DNA of 64,000 bases from Alicyclobacillus acidocaldarius subsp. acidocaldarius Tc-4-1 (GTDB lineage Bacteria; Bacillota; Bacilli; Alicyclobacillales; Alicyclobacillaceae): contig NC_017167.1 of assembly GCF_000219875.1 (NCBI RefSeq), forward strand, positions 62,001 to 126,000, given 5' to 3'. A program made the translations under genes and the position numbers. The notes beneath the pieces are model-generated. The model was not told where the DNA came from and ran no database searches. It was given only the letters and a program-made list of their open reading frames with translations. Shown in pieces: positions 1 through 8,542 of this stretch (the stretch's first letter is position 1; every line of letters begins with the position of its first letter).

Positions 1-1
1 G

Positions 2-628
2 CTCACGTCCATCCTCGGTTTCGTGAAGGCGCTCAAATCGGAAGGGCTGTCGGAAGGCGAACGGCGCCACTATCTCGACATCATTGAGGCGGAGAGCGAG
101 CGGTTGTCCCGCCTGGCGGACAACCTGCTCAAACTCACCTCGCTCGAATCTGGCCATCACCCGGTGACGCTCAAGCGCTTCCGTCTCGACCGCCAGCTGC
201 GCGAGGTGGCGATTGCGTGCGAGCCGCTCTGGACGGAGAAGGGTCTCCTTCTCGACATGCAGGTGGAGCCCGTCGAGTTGGAAGGCGATGAGGACCTCCT
301 CGGCCAGGTGTGGATGAATCTCCTGTCCAACGCCATCAAGTTCACGGAGCCGGGCGGCCGAATTCAAGTGCGCCTCGAGAAGGAAGACACAGGCGTCTGC
401 GCCTTGGTTGCGGACACGGGCATCGGCATCCGTCCGGAGGATATGAGCCGCGTATTCACTCGCTTCTTCAAGGCGGATAGGTCGCGCGGCAAGCCGGGCA
501 ATGGGCTTGGCCTTGCCATCGCCAAGCGCATTGTGGAGATGCACCACGGGGACATCTCGGTCGAAAGCGAGCCAGGGCGTGGGTCGACATTCAAGGTGCA
601 CCTGCCGTATACTCAGGGTGGAAGATGA
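2..628 (+). CDS. Sensor histidine kinase, C-terminal part
   Basis: The reading frame is open from the left edge, so the gene starts outside the window and about 208 residues remain. The first visible residues (LTSILGFV) are the stretch that normally follows the phospho-accepting His, which is therefore just off the edge. A helical dimerisation segment leads into an HATPase_c domain with N box (NLLSNAIKF), G1 (DTGIGI), F box (FTRFF) and G2 (GNGLGLAIAK). It ends with the usual HLPY strand. Role by family: autophosphorylates on His and passes the phosphate to a response regulator, probably encoded upstream beyond the window. The stimulus cannot be inferred because the sensor half is missing. Confidence 0.93.
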   Translation, partial: LTSILGFVKALKSEGLSEGERRHYLDIIEAESERLSRLADNLLKLTSLESGHHPVTLKRFRLDRQLREVAIACEPLWTEKGLLLDMQVEPVELEGDEDLLGQVWMNLLSNAIKFTEPGGRIQVRLEKEDTGVCALVADTGIGIRPEDMSRVFTRFFKADRSRGKPGNGLGLAIAKRIVEMHHGDISVESEPGRGSTFKVHLPYTQGGR

Positions 629-688
629 GGATTGGCGTTCCATCGCCGAAGCTCATGAATTCGGGTGTCCTTCGGGGAGGCGTGATGC

Positions 689-880
689 GTGCTCGCCACC
701 GAAATTCTCCTTCTTCTCCTGTACGCGGCGATTGAATTCGCCGTCGGACTGTTCTTTGCCTGGGCGTTTGCGCGCATGTTTCAGGTGAAGTTGTCGAAAA
801 GGAAGAGGCTGTGGATAGCGACCGCCTGGGCTGTTCTCGGCGTGATTCCCACTGTGCTTGGAATCAACGGAGGATTATGA
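689..880 (+). CDS. Small hypothetical membrane protein
   Basis: A 63-residue protein with a GTG start 8 bases after a GGGGAGG ribosome site. Two hydrophobic segments are visible, roughly residues 4-28 and 41-58, separated by a basic loop (KLSKRKR), giving a hairpin two-TM topology. It lies between the kinase and a LysE-type exporter on the same strand with short gaps, so it may be cotranscribed. I do not recognise a family. The supporting evidence is the good ribosome site, the coherent membrane topology and the absence of a competing gene. Confidence 0.6.
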   Translation: MLATEILLLLLYAAIEFAVGLFFAWAFARMFQVKLSKRKRLWIATAWAVLGVIPTVLGINGGL

Positions 881-913
881 ATCGGTTGAACGAACGCCGG
901 AAAGGAGTTTCGC

Positions 914-1534
914 ATGGTCGGCGCGTTTTGGCACGGCCTGATTTTGGCGTTCGCGCTCATCCTGCCGATTGGCATGCAGAACGGATTTCTCCTCAGCCAA
1001 GGCGCGCTGCACCGGCGATGGCTGGCGGCCCTGCCGGCCGTGGTAACGGCGGCTCTCTGTGACACGTTTCTCGTGGCGCTCGCGGTCTTTGGGGTGTCGG
1101 GCGCCGTCTTTCACATCGTTTGGCTGCGCGTCGCGCTTGGCATCGTGGGCGTGGCCTTTCTGTTGTACATGGGCTTTCAGACGTGGCGCGAGAATCCTGA
1201 CCATGACGCCGTCACATCCGAGGTCTGGTCGCCGCGTCGGCAGATGGGCTTCGCGATGTCGGTCTCCCTTCTGAATCCGCACGCGCTCATGGATACGCTC
1301 GCCGTGATCGGCGGGAGCGCGGCCGTGTACGGCACTTGGGGCGAGAGGGCGTCGTTCGCGGCGGCGTGCGCACTTGTCTCGTGGGTTTGGTTTTTCTTCC
1401 TCATGACGCTCGGCCATGTGGCGGGCCGCGCCGCGGCGGGGGTGGGGCTGAAGCGGGTCATCAACCGCATCTCCGCCCTCATGATGTGGTTCTCCGCGGG
1501 GCTCCTCATCCACATCCTGCTCACGTTCCGCTGA
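914..1534 (+). CDS. LysE/ArgO-family amino-acid exporter
   Basis: A 206-residue integral membrane protein, normal length for the LysE/RhtB superfamily. The N-terminus (LILAFALILPIGMQNGFLL) carries the family's P-x-G-M/P-Q-N signature in TM1, and the region around residues 115-125 (SLLNPHALMDTL) is the conserved second half-repeat NP motif. Six hydrophobic segments are apparent. By family it exports basic or other amino acids from the cytoplasm. An AAAGGAG ribosome site lies 7 bases before the ATG. Substrate is not determinable from sequence; arginine or lysine is the best guess because the NP-H pattern resembles ArgO and LysE more than RhtB. Confidence 0.88.
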   Translation: MVGAFWHGLILAFALILPIGMQNGFLLSQGALHRRWLAALPAVVTAALCDTFLVALAVFGVSGAVFHIVWLRVALGIVGVAFLLYMGFQTWRENPDHDAVTSEVWSPRRQMGFAMSVSLLNPHALMDTLAVIGGSAAVYGTWGERASFAAACALVSWVWFFFLMTLGHVAGRAAAGVGLKRVINRISALMMWFSAGLLIHILLTFR

Positions 1535-1632
1535 CAGAAGGTCCGGTCTTCGCCCGTCGCGGCGAGCGCATGCCCGTGGGCGACGGGCCCGATGCGCGCA
1601 TTCGCGCGACGGCAGGAAGCCCGGACGCGCAG

Positions 1633-1654
1633 ATGGCGCCCTTGCGGGCGCCAT
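1633..1654. terminator. Hairpin between convergent genes
   Basis: A perfect 9-bp stem (ATGGCGCCC / GGGCGCCAT) with a TTGC loop sits between the exporter gene and the convergent celB gene. There is no U-run on either side, so this is a probable but not classical bidirectional terminator. Confidence 0.5.
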
Positions 1655-1678
1655 CCGGCAATGGCCGGGGCGAGCGGG

Positions 1679-4570
1679 TCAGCTCACGACAAAGTTGACC
1701 ACGCCGCCGTTGGTGAAGTAGCAGTTGCCCGTCCAGTTGCTCGTGTCAAACGCCTGGAAGTTGAGCGGATACGTGCCTGCGGTCACCGACGACGGCACCT
1801 GCCAGGTGGCCGTCACGGTCTGGGTCTGGCCGGGAAGGAGCGTGGTGCTCGGCCAGTACTTTTGGAAGATGGCGCCGCTCTGTCCGTCCACCTCCACGTC
1901 GATGAGCCCGTTCTGGAGCGCGTCGGTCGACGAGACGTTCGCGAACGTGGTCTGGATGGTCACCGTGTCACCCGGCGCAATGGAGATGTTGGTTCCTGAC
2001 GGATAGTGGCCGTTCGCGTCCGGCGCCGGCACGGTGTACGTTGTGCCGTTCACCGTGATGACCGTGTTCTGCGTGACAATGTCGCCGTACTTGGCCGCGG
2101 GCGGCTGATTCACGGTCAAGGTTGCGCCCGCCGTATCGGCGTCGTACGTGGCGCCTGTGGCCGGATCGAAGGCGAACGCCTCGACGCTGTAGGTCCCGTT
2201 GGCGGATGGGGCCGCGAAGCTCCAGGATTCGCTCGCGGGCGCGCCTGGCGCGATATCCACTCCTGTCACCTGGTGGCTCGCGACGAGATCGCCCGTCGAG
2301 TCGTACAGCTCAAGTTCCACCGTCGCGCCGTGCACGGGCCTATCCGAGTTGAACGACGCGGTCACGGTCTCCGAGCCGCCGGCGGTCACGGTGGGCGAGG
2401 AGAGCGCCAGGGTGTCCGTCACCGACGCAGCGGCGTGCGGCGCGGGGATGAGCGGATGCAGGACGAGATCCATGCCACTGTACGGCATGAGTTTGACCGA
2501 GTGGGCGGTTGGCAGCGTCAGCGCTGGGGTGACGGCACTCGATCCTTCGCCGTACACGAGTGCCTTCGTGATGGCGTAGGGCCCCACGCCGAGCACGTTC
2601 AGATTTGCGCTGTAGATGGTCGAAGGGCTGCGGTTGACGAGCATCAGGGAGATGTCGCCGTTTGGTTCCCGCACCGCGTGCACGTCGATGTCGCTCTGGG
2701 ACGATGCGGAGCCCAGGAAGGTGTCGCCCGGCCGTGCGAAGTCGGACACGAGCTGGAAGCCGTAGTACGGCGGCAGCGGGGTGTACTCAGGCGGCTCCTG
2801 AACGCCCTTGGGCGTGGTCTGCCCGGACGACAGCAGCCCGTAATCGCCGAACAGGTTCTGCCCGTAGAGGCTCGGACTTGTGTAGTTGTCCTCGGCGCCG
2901 TTCAGGAGGTCCCACCAGTCGACGTTGGCCGCGCCCGCCTGCACGAAGCCGGCGAGATCGTCCGCTAGGAACAGCGCCTCGGGCAGGTTCGTCGACTGCT
3001 GCCCCGGATTGTAGGACACGCTGTTGGTCTCGGTCACGAAGATTTGGATATTTTTGCGTTCGATCCGGCGTATGCGTTGATCTCGCGATTGAGTTCCGCC
3101 ACCATGGCGGGGATCTGATCCGTGTCGGCGAGGAGCCCGGGCGTCGGTCTCCTGGCCGGGGGTCTCAGGGTACCAGTGGACGTCGACGAAGTCGATGTAC
3201 GGGCCGAGCGCCTTGAGCACGACGGTGTTCCAGTCGTCGTTGCCGTTCACGGTGGCGCCCCAGGGCCAGTTGTACGGCATGGTGAGCACCGCGCCAATTT
3301 TGATGTTGGGATCGACGGCGCGCATGGCCTGGATGAACTGCAGGGCGTTCTGGGCGTAGGCCTCCGGGCTCAGGCCAGGGTTGCCCTTCTGCGGCTCGTT
3401 CGGGACGGCGTGATCGTCCGCCTCCCAGCCGTTGCCGTTGTAGTAGCCGTTCCCGTAGACCTCGTTGCCGAGCTCCCAATAAAGGACGTTGTCGTGATGG
3501 GTGACGTCGGCGTACTTGACCCAGTCGGCTGCGAGTTGGGGCGTGCCGGTGCCGTAGTTGACGGTGATGATGGGTGTGGAACCTACGGCGTTCACGAACT
3601 GCATGAAGTTGTCAAAGGTGTCGTTGGGGTTGACGTAGCCGCCGTCGTTGCGCGTGTTGGTCTCCCAGTTGTACACGTCCGAGATGGAGCCGCCGGGCCA
3701 GCGGATGAGTGCGGGATGGAGCGCCTGCACCTCGGAGATGACGGTCTGTGAGTTGAGCCCGCTGTCCCACACGGCCGCGTTCAAGCCAAAGGCGGTGGCG
3801 GGGACGGTCCGGAGGCGGGCGGCTGCGTTCACGGTGATGTTGGCGCTCGCGGTGGGCGCGCCGAAGCCGAGCGCGTTCGTGCAGATGCGGGTCATGAGCG
3901 CGGTCTGCGCGGCGCCCTGCGGATCGACCTGCGTTTCAAAGCTCGACCAAGTGCGGGCGAGATCGGACGGAGACAGCCCATTCTGGCGCAGGTAGGCGGA
4001 GATGGTGGGGGACAAGGACGCGGCTTGCGCGAGCGCGTTGCCCACGGTCGAGCTTGAGGCTTGGCCGGCCAAGATGGCTTTGGACGATTGGCCGATCACG
4101 GTCAAAAACGATTGATAGAAGAGGCCGACGGCGGGCGACGAGAGCAAGGGAGAAATCGACTGAAGCGTCTGTAAAATCTGTGCGGCGTTGCTCCCGCGAG
4201 TCGACACGGCGCCGTACGTGGCCAGGTTGAACAGGTTGGCGACGGCCTGCGCAGCCTGGGACTGCGCGCTCGTCGCCGGGGACGCATTCGGATACAGCCA
4301 TTGGAGCCACTGCGACGTCGACAGGTTGGACGCTGCCTGCGCTGCGGCCTGGACGGCGTCGAGCTCGGGCACCGTGAGCGCGTCGTGAATGACCTGCATC
4401 TCCATGGTCATGGACGTCGACGCGAGGTCGTCGGCGCGCACGCGAGAGGCGAGGCTCGGGCGATGTTGCGAGGCCAGATGGGCCGTGGGATGGGCCGCGG
4501 CCCATGTGGGTGACGCCCCGGTCCACAGCGTGATGACGGCGGCGAGCGAAGCGGACCAAGTCTTCTTCAA
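1679..4570 (-). CDS. celB: Secreted GH51-like endoglucanase CelB (contains a compensated frameshift)
   Basis: About 963 residues, starting at a TTG 7 bases after GGAGG; upstream in-frame codons have no ribosome site. A Sec signal peptide is clear (basic LKKTW, hydrophobic core, cut near TWAA-A). The catalytic GH51-type barrel spans roughly residues 260-740, with acid/base Glu about 370 (WELGNEVYG) and nucleophile Glu about 514 (FVTETNS). Two beta-sandwich modules follow (about 745-860 and 870-963). GH51 enzymes are mostly arabinofuranosidases, but the A. acidocaldarius CelB endoglucanase has this layout and I identify the gene with it by recall. Residues about 477-505 are read in a wrong frame between two opposing 1-base indels (near 3136-3141 and 3051-3055). 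The other frame gives a normal helix-forming sequence (IPAMVAELNREINAYAG). This segment lies just before the nucleophile, so folding could be affected if the indels are real. Confidence 0.85.
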   Translation of the reverse strand: MKKTWSASLAAVITLWTGASPTWAAAHPTAHLASQHRPSLASRVRADDLASTSMTMEMQVIHDALTVPELDAVQAAAQAASNLSTSQWLQWLYPNASPATSAQSQAAQAVANLFNLATYGAVSTRGSNAAQILQTLQSISPLLSSPAVGLFYQSFLTVIGQSSKAILAGQASSSTVGNALAQAASLSPTISAYLRQNGLSPSDLARTWSSFETQVDPQGAAQTALMTRICTNALGFGAPTASANITVNAAARLRTVPATAFGLNAAVWDSGLNSQTVISEVQALHPALIRWPGGSISDVYNWETNTRNDGGYVNPNDTFDNFMQFVNAVGSTPIITVNYGTGTPQLAADWVKYADVTHHDNVLYWELGNEVYGNGYYNGNGWEADDHAVPNEPQKGNPGLSPEAYAQNALQFIQAMRAVDPNIKIGAVLTMPYNWPWGATVNGNDDWNTVVLKALGPYIDFVDVHWYPETPGQETDARAPRRHGSDPRHGGGTQSRDQRIRRIERKNIQIFVTETNSVSYNPGQQSTNLPEALFLADDLAGFVQAGAANVDWWDLLNGAEDNYTSPSLYGQNLFGDYGLLSSGQTTPKGVQEPPEYTPLPPYYGFQLVSDFARPGDTFLGSASSQSDIDVHAVREPNGDISLMLVNRSPSTIYSANLNVLGVGPYAITKALVYGEGSSAVTPALTLPTAHSVKLMPYSGMDLVLHPLIPAPHAAASVTDTLALSSPTVTAGGSETVTASFNSDRPVHGATVELELYDSTGDLVASHQVTGVDIAPGAPASESWSFAAPSANGTYSVEAFAFDPATGATYDADTAGATLTVNQPPAAKYGDIVTQNTVITVNGTTYTVPAPDANGHYPSGTNISIAPGDTVTIQTTFANVSSTDALQNGLIDVEVDGQSGAIFQKYWPSTTLLPGQTQTVTATWQVPSSVTAGTYPLNFQAFDTSNWTGNCYFTNGGVVNFVVS

Positions 4571-4609
4571 CGTGATCCCTCCATGGACGAAAGCGGTTTC
4601 ACCAAGATC

Positions 4610-4634
4610 AAAACGATTTAGTAAAATCGATTTA
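4610..4634. promoter_or_regulatory. Candidate LacI-family operators
   Basis: Two related sites with a central CG, 14 bases apart: AAAACGATTTA and AAAATCGATTTA. The second contains the perfect 10-bp palindrome AAATCGATTT (4624-4633), the size and symmetry expected for LacI/PurR-type proteins. They lie at and just after the predicted celB transcription start, where a repressor would block it. The adjacent divergent LacI-type gene is the likely binder. This is inferred from sequence pattern and position only. Confidence 0.6.
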
Positions 4635-4639
4635 CTTTC

Positions 4640-4668
4640 GTTATAGCTTCGGTTGTCTATAATGTCAA
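4640..4668 (-). promoter_or_regulatory. celB promoter
   Basis: On the minus strand TTGACA is followed by 17 bases and TATAAC, a near-consensus SigA promoter. The start point would fall about 4633, inside the operator pair, with a 60-base leader before the TTG start codon. Confidence 0.75.
4658..4663 (+). promoter_or_regulatory. Probable -10 box for the LacI-type regulator
   Basis: A perfect TATAAT on the plus strand overlaps the celB promoter in the divergent direction. No convincing -35 is visible at 17 bases. Overlap with the celB promoter suggests that transcription of the two genes may interfere. Confidence 0.45.
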
Positions 4669-4743
4669 TGAGCATCTTTTTCGCGATTCCAACAGCAGCG
4701 GTTTCCGCATTGCATCGCATTCGAGCACCGGGAGGGATTGAAT

Positions 4744-5757
4744 GTGGCCACGGTGAAGGACATCGCGCGGCTGGCCGGGGTCTCGCCCACGACGGTATCC
4801 TGGGCGCTGAACGGCAAGCGCGTGAGCGAGGAGTCGCTGCGCAAAGTGCTGGAAGCCGCGCGCGAACTCAACTATCACCCGAAGATGAGCGCTCGAAGTC
4901 TGCGCGCGGGCAAGGTCTTTTCCATCGGATTCTACATCGTCAACCCAAGCCTGGATCCGCGCTTGAACGGGTATTTGTTTCCCATGCTCGCAGGCATTTC
5001 GAAGGTGCTTGCCGAGGACAACTATGCAATGCAGTTTGACATCGTCACACCCGAGACACTCGATATTTTAGCGAAGAAAGCGCTCGAACATTCTGTCGAC
5101 GGGATGCTCGTGCTGCCCCAGTTTAGCGGCGTGACGGAGCGGTTGTTGAAGGAACTGCCCGAGAAATTCCCTGTGGTCTATATGCAACAGGACCCGGCGG
5201 CGAGCCCCGGGCACTGCGTCGTGATCGATCAAGCCGCGGGCGTGGAATTGGCCATTCGGCACCTGCATCATCTCGGCCATCGCGCCATCGGCGTCATCGC
5301 AGGCCCGGCGGAACACGTGGACAACGTGCTTCGCTTACAGGCGGTGCAGGCGGTGTTTCGCGATCTCGGCCTCAGCTGGCGCGAGGAGTGGGTGGCGCAC
5401 GGGCAGTTCGACATGGAGAGCGGCGAGGCGGGCATGCGCCGGATCTTGGAGGCGCCGGATCGCCCCACGGCGGTCCTTTGCTTCAACGACTATATGGCCA
5501 TCGGCGCGCTGCGAGCGGCGGCGAGTGCGGGTCTACGGGTCCCAGACGATATCTCCATCCTGGGTTTCGACGACACGGACGTGGCCGAGGCGAGCACGCC
5601 CGCGCTGACGACCATTCAGCAACCGGTATTTCAGCAGGGCCAGCAGGCGGCCGCCATGCTCATGCGGCTCATCAAGGGAGAGGAGTTGCCCAAGCAGGTG
5701 AAGCGCATCCGGCCTGTGGTGATTGAGCGGTCGTCCGCGGAGCGGAGGCGGGCATGA
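4744..5757 (+). CDS. LacI-family transcriptional regulator
   Basis: 337 residues from a GTG that sits 8 bases after GGAGG; an in-frame TTG two codons earlier is too close to that site. The N-terminal helix-turn-helix and hinge are typical (VATVKDIARLAGVSPTTVSW, with the hinge helix near YHPKMSARSLR). The rest is a periplasmic-binding-protein-like effector domain with family landmarks (MLVLPQ, GVIAGP, TAVLCFND, ISILGFDD, LTTIQQP). It is divergent from celB, and LacI-type palindromes lie between the two, so the simplest role is sugar-responsive repression of celB. The inducer (cello-, xylo- or arabino-oligosaccharide) cannot be told. The stop overlaps the glpP start (ATGA). Confidence 0.93.
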   Translation: MATVKDIARLAGVSPTTVSWALNGKRVSEESLRKVLEAARELNYHPKMSARSLRAGKVFSIGFYIVNPSLDPRLNGYLFPMLAGISKVLAEDNYAMQFDIVTPETLDILAKKALEHSVDGMLVLPQFSGVTERLLKELPEKFPVVYMQQDPAASPGHCVVIDQAAGVELAIRHLHHLGHRAIGVIAGPAEHVDNVLRLQAVQAVFRDLGLSWREEWVAHGQFDMESGEAGMRRILEAPDRPTAVLCFNDYMAIGALRAAASAGLRVPDDISILGFDDTDVAEASTPALTTIQQPVFQQGQQAAAMLMRLIKGEELPKQVKRIRPVVIERSSAERRRA

Positions 5758-6305
5758 ATCCGTTCGAGGGCCGGCGCGTGCTTCCTGCGGTGCGCAGCCC
5801 AAAGGATTTCGAGGAGCTGATGCAGGGGCCGCATCCGGTGGTGGTGCTCTTGGAGACGAATCTCACCGCGCTTCCGAGCCTGATGCGCCTGGCGAACAAG
5901 GCGGGAAAGCGTCTCATCCTCCATGCGGACCTGATTCAAGGGTTGAAGCACGACGAAGCGGGGACCCAGTTTCTGTGCCAGATGATCCGGCCGTACGGCA
6001 TCATCTCCACGCATGCGAGCGTGATTGCGACGGCGAAGAAGCAGGGCGTGATCGCCATCCAGCGCGTGTTTCTCATCGACTCGCACAGCCTGCGCACGAG
6101 TTACCGCGTTCTGCAGCAGGCGAAGCCGGATTACCTGGAGGTCCTGCCGGGCGTGGTGCCGCAGCTCATTGCGGAGATTCGCGAGCAGACGGGCCTGCCG
6201 GTGCTTGCGGGAGGGTTTGTGCGGACGAAGGAGGACGTGGAGCGGGCCGTCGCGGCTGGCGCGACGGCGGTGACCACCTCCGTGAAGGAACTGTGGCAGA
6301 TGTAG
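5754..6305 (+). CDS. glpP: Glycerol-3-phosphate-responsive antiterminator GlpP
   Basis: 183 residues, the normal size of the GlpP family, which folds as a phosphate-binding TIM-like barrel. Recognisable family stretches include VVVLLETNLTALPSLM, LHADLIQGLKHDE, GIISTHASVI and the C-terminal GLPVLAGGFV with a DVERAVAAGATAVTTS phosphate-binding end. By family it binds leader mRNA of glp genes when loaded with glycerol-3-phosphate, preventing termination. The expected targets are glpK and glpD about 7 kb away, both of which have hairpin leaders. Its start overlaps the stop of the LacI-type gene by 4 bases, so it is probably cotranscribed with a polysaccharide-use regulator, an unusual partner. 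Confidence 0.93.
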   Translation: MNPFEGRRVLPAVRSPKDFEELMQGPHPVVVLLETNLTALPSLMRLANKAGKRLILHADLIQGLKHDEAGTQFLCQMIRPYGIISTHASVIATAKKQGVIAIQRVFLIDSHSLRTSYRVLQQAKPDYLEVLPGVVPQLIAEIREQTGLPVLAGGFVRTKEDVERAVAAGATAVTTSVKELWQM

Positions 6306-6323
6306 GTGGGTTGTACGTCGGCC

Positions 6324-8042
6324 TCACTTGGCGATGCGCTCCGCTTCGCGCGTCGGCATGGCCTGCGGCTCTTGGTACGTGCCTCGAAATATCGAGGCCA
6401 CTGCGCCAATCACCATGAGGATGGCGGAGATGACAAACGCGAGCGCGAGGCCGGTGTGAAACGGCGACGAGATGAGCGTCGGGAAGAAGTACTTGCCCGT
6501 GATCACGGCGGCCTGGGACGCGGGCAGCTTGTTCAGGATGTTGAGGCCGCTTGGGCCGAGCAGGGACTCGAGTGGATTGTACCCGAGGAGCGCCGCGAAC
6601 AGCGACGAGGTGGGTGGAAGTTTCGCGATGGCCTCCGCCGCCTTGACGGGCACGCCGTGCGCCGTGAGCCCCGACACGAGCGCCTGTGGCAGCTTCGCCG
6701 CGAGCCCGGCCACCACGATGGAGAAAAAGATCCCCATGCTCATCATTTGCCCCGCATTGTTGAAGGTGGAGCGCATGCCGGACGCCACGCCCCGGTACTG
6801 CGCCGGTACGGAGCTCATGATGGAGGCGTTGTTCGGCGACGCAAACAGCCCCATCCCCACGCCGATGACGAAGATGTCCGCCCAGAACGCAAAGCGGTTG
6901 AAATCGATGGGAAGTGCGGCGAGCAGCAAAAATCCCACTGCACTCACCAAGAGGCCGCCCGTCGCGAAGGCGCGCTGCCCGAACTTGTCGGACAAGTAAC
7001 CGCTAAGTGGCCCCGCGGCAAGAAATCCCACCATCTGTGGCAGCGTGTAAAGCCCCGCGATAAGCGGTGTGTTCTCATACGACACGCCATGCAATGGCAG
7101 GTAGATCCCCTGCAGCCAGATGATCAGCATAAAGCTCAGGCCGCCTCGCGCGAGCGATCCCATGAACAGCGCCACGTTACCCAGCGTGAACGGCCGGATC
7201 CGGAACAGCTCGAGGCGAAACAGCGGATCTGGCATACGCCGCTCGATCACGGCGAACACGCCGAGCATCACGACGCCACCGACAAGGAGCGCAATGACCA
7301 TCGGCGACGACCAGCCCATGCTGTGTCCCCCGTACGGCATAATGCCATAGGTCAGCGCGAGCATGAGGGCCAGGACGCCGAGGGCCAAGGTCGCGTTACC
7401 CGGGATGTCGAGTTTCGCGTCGCGCTGCGGTTTGGCAATCTCCTTCAGCATCAGGTACGCCCACACGGTCCCGACGATCCCGATGGGCACATTGACGAGG
7501 AACACGTAACGCCAATGCCCGGTCGAGGCCAGGATCCCACCCAGCACAAGGCCCACGACGCTGCCCGCCACTGCGGCGATTTGGTTCAGGCCAAGCGCAA
7601 GACCGCGTTGGTTGTTGGGGAACGCGTCGGTCAGAATGGCGGCACTGTTGGAAAAGAGGAATGCACCGCCGATGCCCTGGATCATGCGGAAGATGATGAG
7701 CTCCAGTTCTCCCGCCCTGCCGTGGCTCCACGTCAGCGAGCAGAGCACCGAGCCGACGGTGAACACCAGGAATCCCAGGTTGTACAGGCGAACGCGGCCG
7801 AACATGTCGGAAAGTCGGCCGAACGTCACGAGTAACACCGTCGTCGCAACGTTGAAGCCCATCAGGACCCAGAGCAACAAACTCGTCTGCCCGCTCTGCA
7901 GCGGATTGACCTGAATCCCCGCAAAGATGACCGGGAGCGCGATGATGAGAATGGTACCATTGATGGAAGCCATCAACACGCCAAGCGTGGTGTTGGAGAG
8001 CGCAATCCACTTGTATGCGGAGCTTCGCGCGTCCAAGGCCAT
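6324..8042 (-). CDS. DHA2-type MFS multidrug transporter
   Basis: 572 residues with about 14 membrane segments, typical of the EmrB/QacA (DHA2) branch of the major facilitator superfamily. The motif A-like loop GRLSDMFGRVRLYNLG follows TM2, and a motif C-like stretch (GSVVGLVLGGIL) is in TM5. By family it is a proton antiporter exporting drugs or lipophilic compounds. The ATG start overlaps the stop codon of the upstream merR-type gene (TGATG), so the pair is one operon under that regulator. An in-frame GTG one codon earlier is also possible. Convergent with glpP, with only an 18-base gap. Confidence 0.93.
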   Translation of the reverse strand: MALDARSSAYKWIALSNTTLGVLMASINGTILIIALPVIFAGIQVNPLQSGQTSLLLWVLMGFNVATTVLLVTFGRLSDMFGRVRLYNLGFLVFTVGSVLCSLTWSHGRAGELELIIFRMIQGIGGAFLFSNSAAILTDAFPNNQRGLALGLNQIAAVAGSVVGLVLGGILASTGHWRYVFLVNVPIGIVGTVWAYLMLKEIAKPQRDAKLDIPGNATLALGVLALMLALTYGIMPYGGHSMGWSSPMVIALLVGGVVMLGVFAVIERRMPDPLFRLELFRIRPFTLGNVALFMGSLARGGLSFMLIIWLQGIYLPLHGVSYENTPLIAGLYTLPQMVGFLAAGPLSGYLSDKFGQRAFATGGLLVSAVGFLLLAALPIDFNRFAFWADIFVIGVGMGLFASPNNASIMSSVPAQYRGVASGMRSTFNNAGQMMSMGIFFSIVVAGLAAKLPQALVSGLTAHGVPVKAAEAIAKLPPTSSLFAALLGYNPLESLLGPSGLNILNKLPASQAAVITGKYFFPTLISSPFHTGLALAFVISAILMVIGAVASIFRGTYQEPQAMPTREAERIAK

Positions 8043-8512
8043 CACCGCCTTTCTTCATCTTCTTGTGCCGCTTGGAGCGCCGATTGTTCGCGCTGAAGGC
8101 GATCCCGAATGCGCGTCAACCGATCGACGTAACGCTCGCGCATCGCCGCGAGGCGCGCCATCTTCTCGTCGATGTGGCGGACGACGTCTTCAAGCAGGCG
8201 CACCGATTCAGTGAGCATGTGCAAGTTGCATTCGGGCTCGTGTCCTGAAGCGATGCGTTCCCGGTATGCCTTCAGTTGGTCTTCGGTCGCAAGGATGGAT
8301 CGGATCTCCTGAAGCGAGTAACCGAGGGCGTCCTTGAGGCGAAGAATGTGTTCCATGCGCTCGATGGTTTCCTCGTCGTAGAGCCGGTGGCCTCCCGGGG
8401 TGCGGCGGACCTCCGGGATGAGGCCCATCTCCTCGTAATAGTGCAGTGTGCGTGGCGTGACGCCGAGTCGCTCCGCCGCGGCCTCCACGGTCCACAGTTT
8501 GTCGCGATCCAT
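8042..8512 (-). CDS. MerR-family transcriptional regulator
   Basis: 156 residues: winged-helix DNA-binding domain at residues 7-75 (VEAAAERLGVTPRTLHYYEE, TPGGHRLYDEETIERM), then a long coiled coil (about 80-150) used for dimerisation. There is no extended effector domain, and the few Cys do not form an obvious metal site, so it may be a short TnrA/GlnR- or drug-type MerR. GGAGGTGG ribosome site before the ATG. It is translationally coupled to the MFS exporter and likely controls it and itself through the operator at 8562-8577. Confidence 0.93.
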   Translation of the reverse strand: MDRDKLWTVEAAAERLGVTPRTLHYYEEMGLIPEVRRTPGGHRLYDEETIERMEHILRLKDALGYSLQEIRSILATEDQLKAYRERIASGHEPECNLHMLTESVRLLEDVVRHIDEKMARLAAMRERYVDRLTRIRDRLQREQSALQAAQEDEERR

Positions 8513-8542
8513 CTTCCACCTCCTCGCACCTTGCCGTTCACC

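Noticed and set aside
6306-7835. A 509-residue plus-strand frame
   Set aside because: Antisense to the MFS transporter, highly charged with no hydrophobic core or family match.
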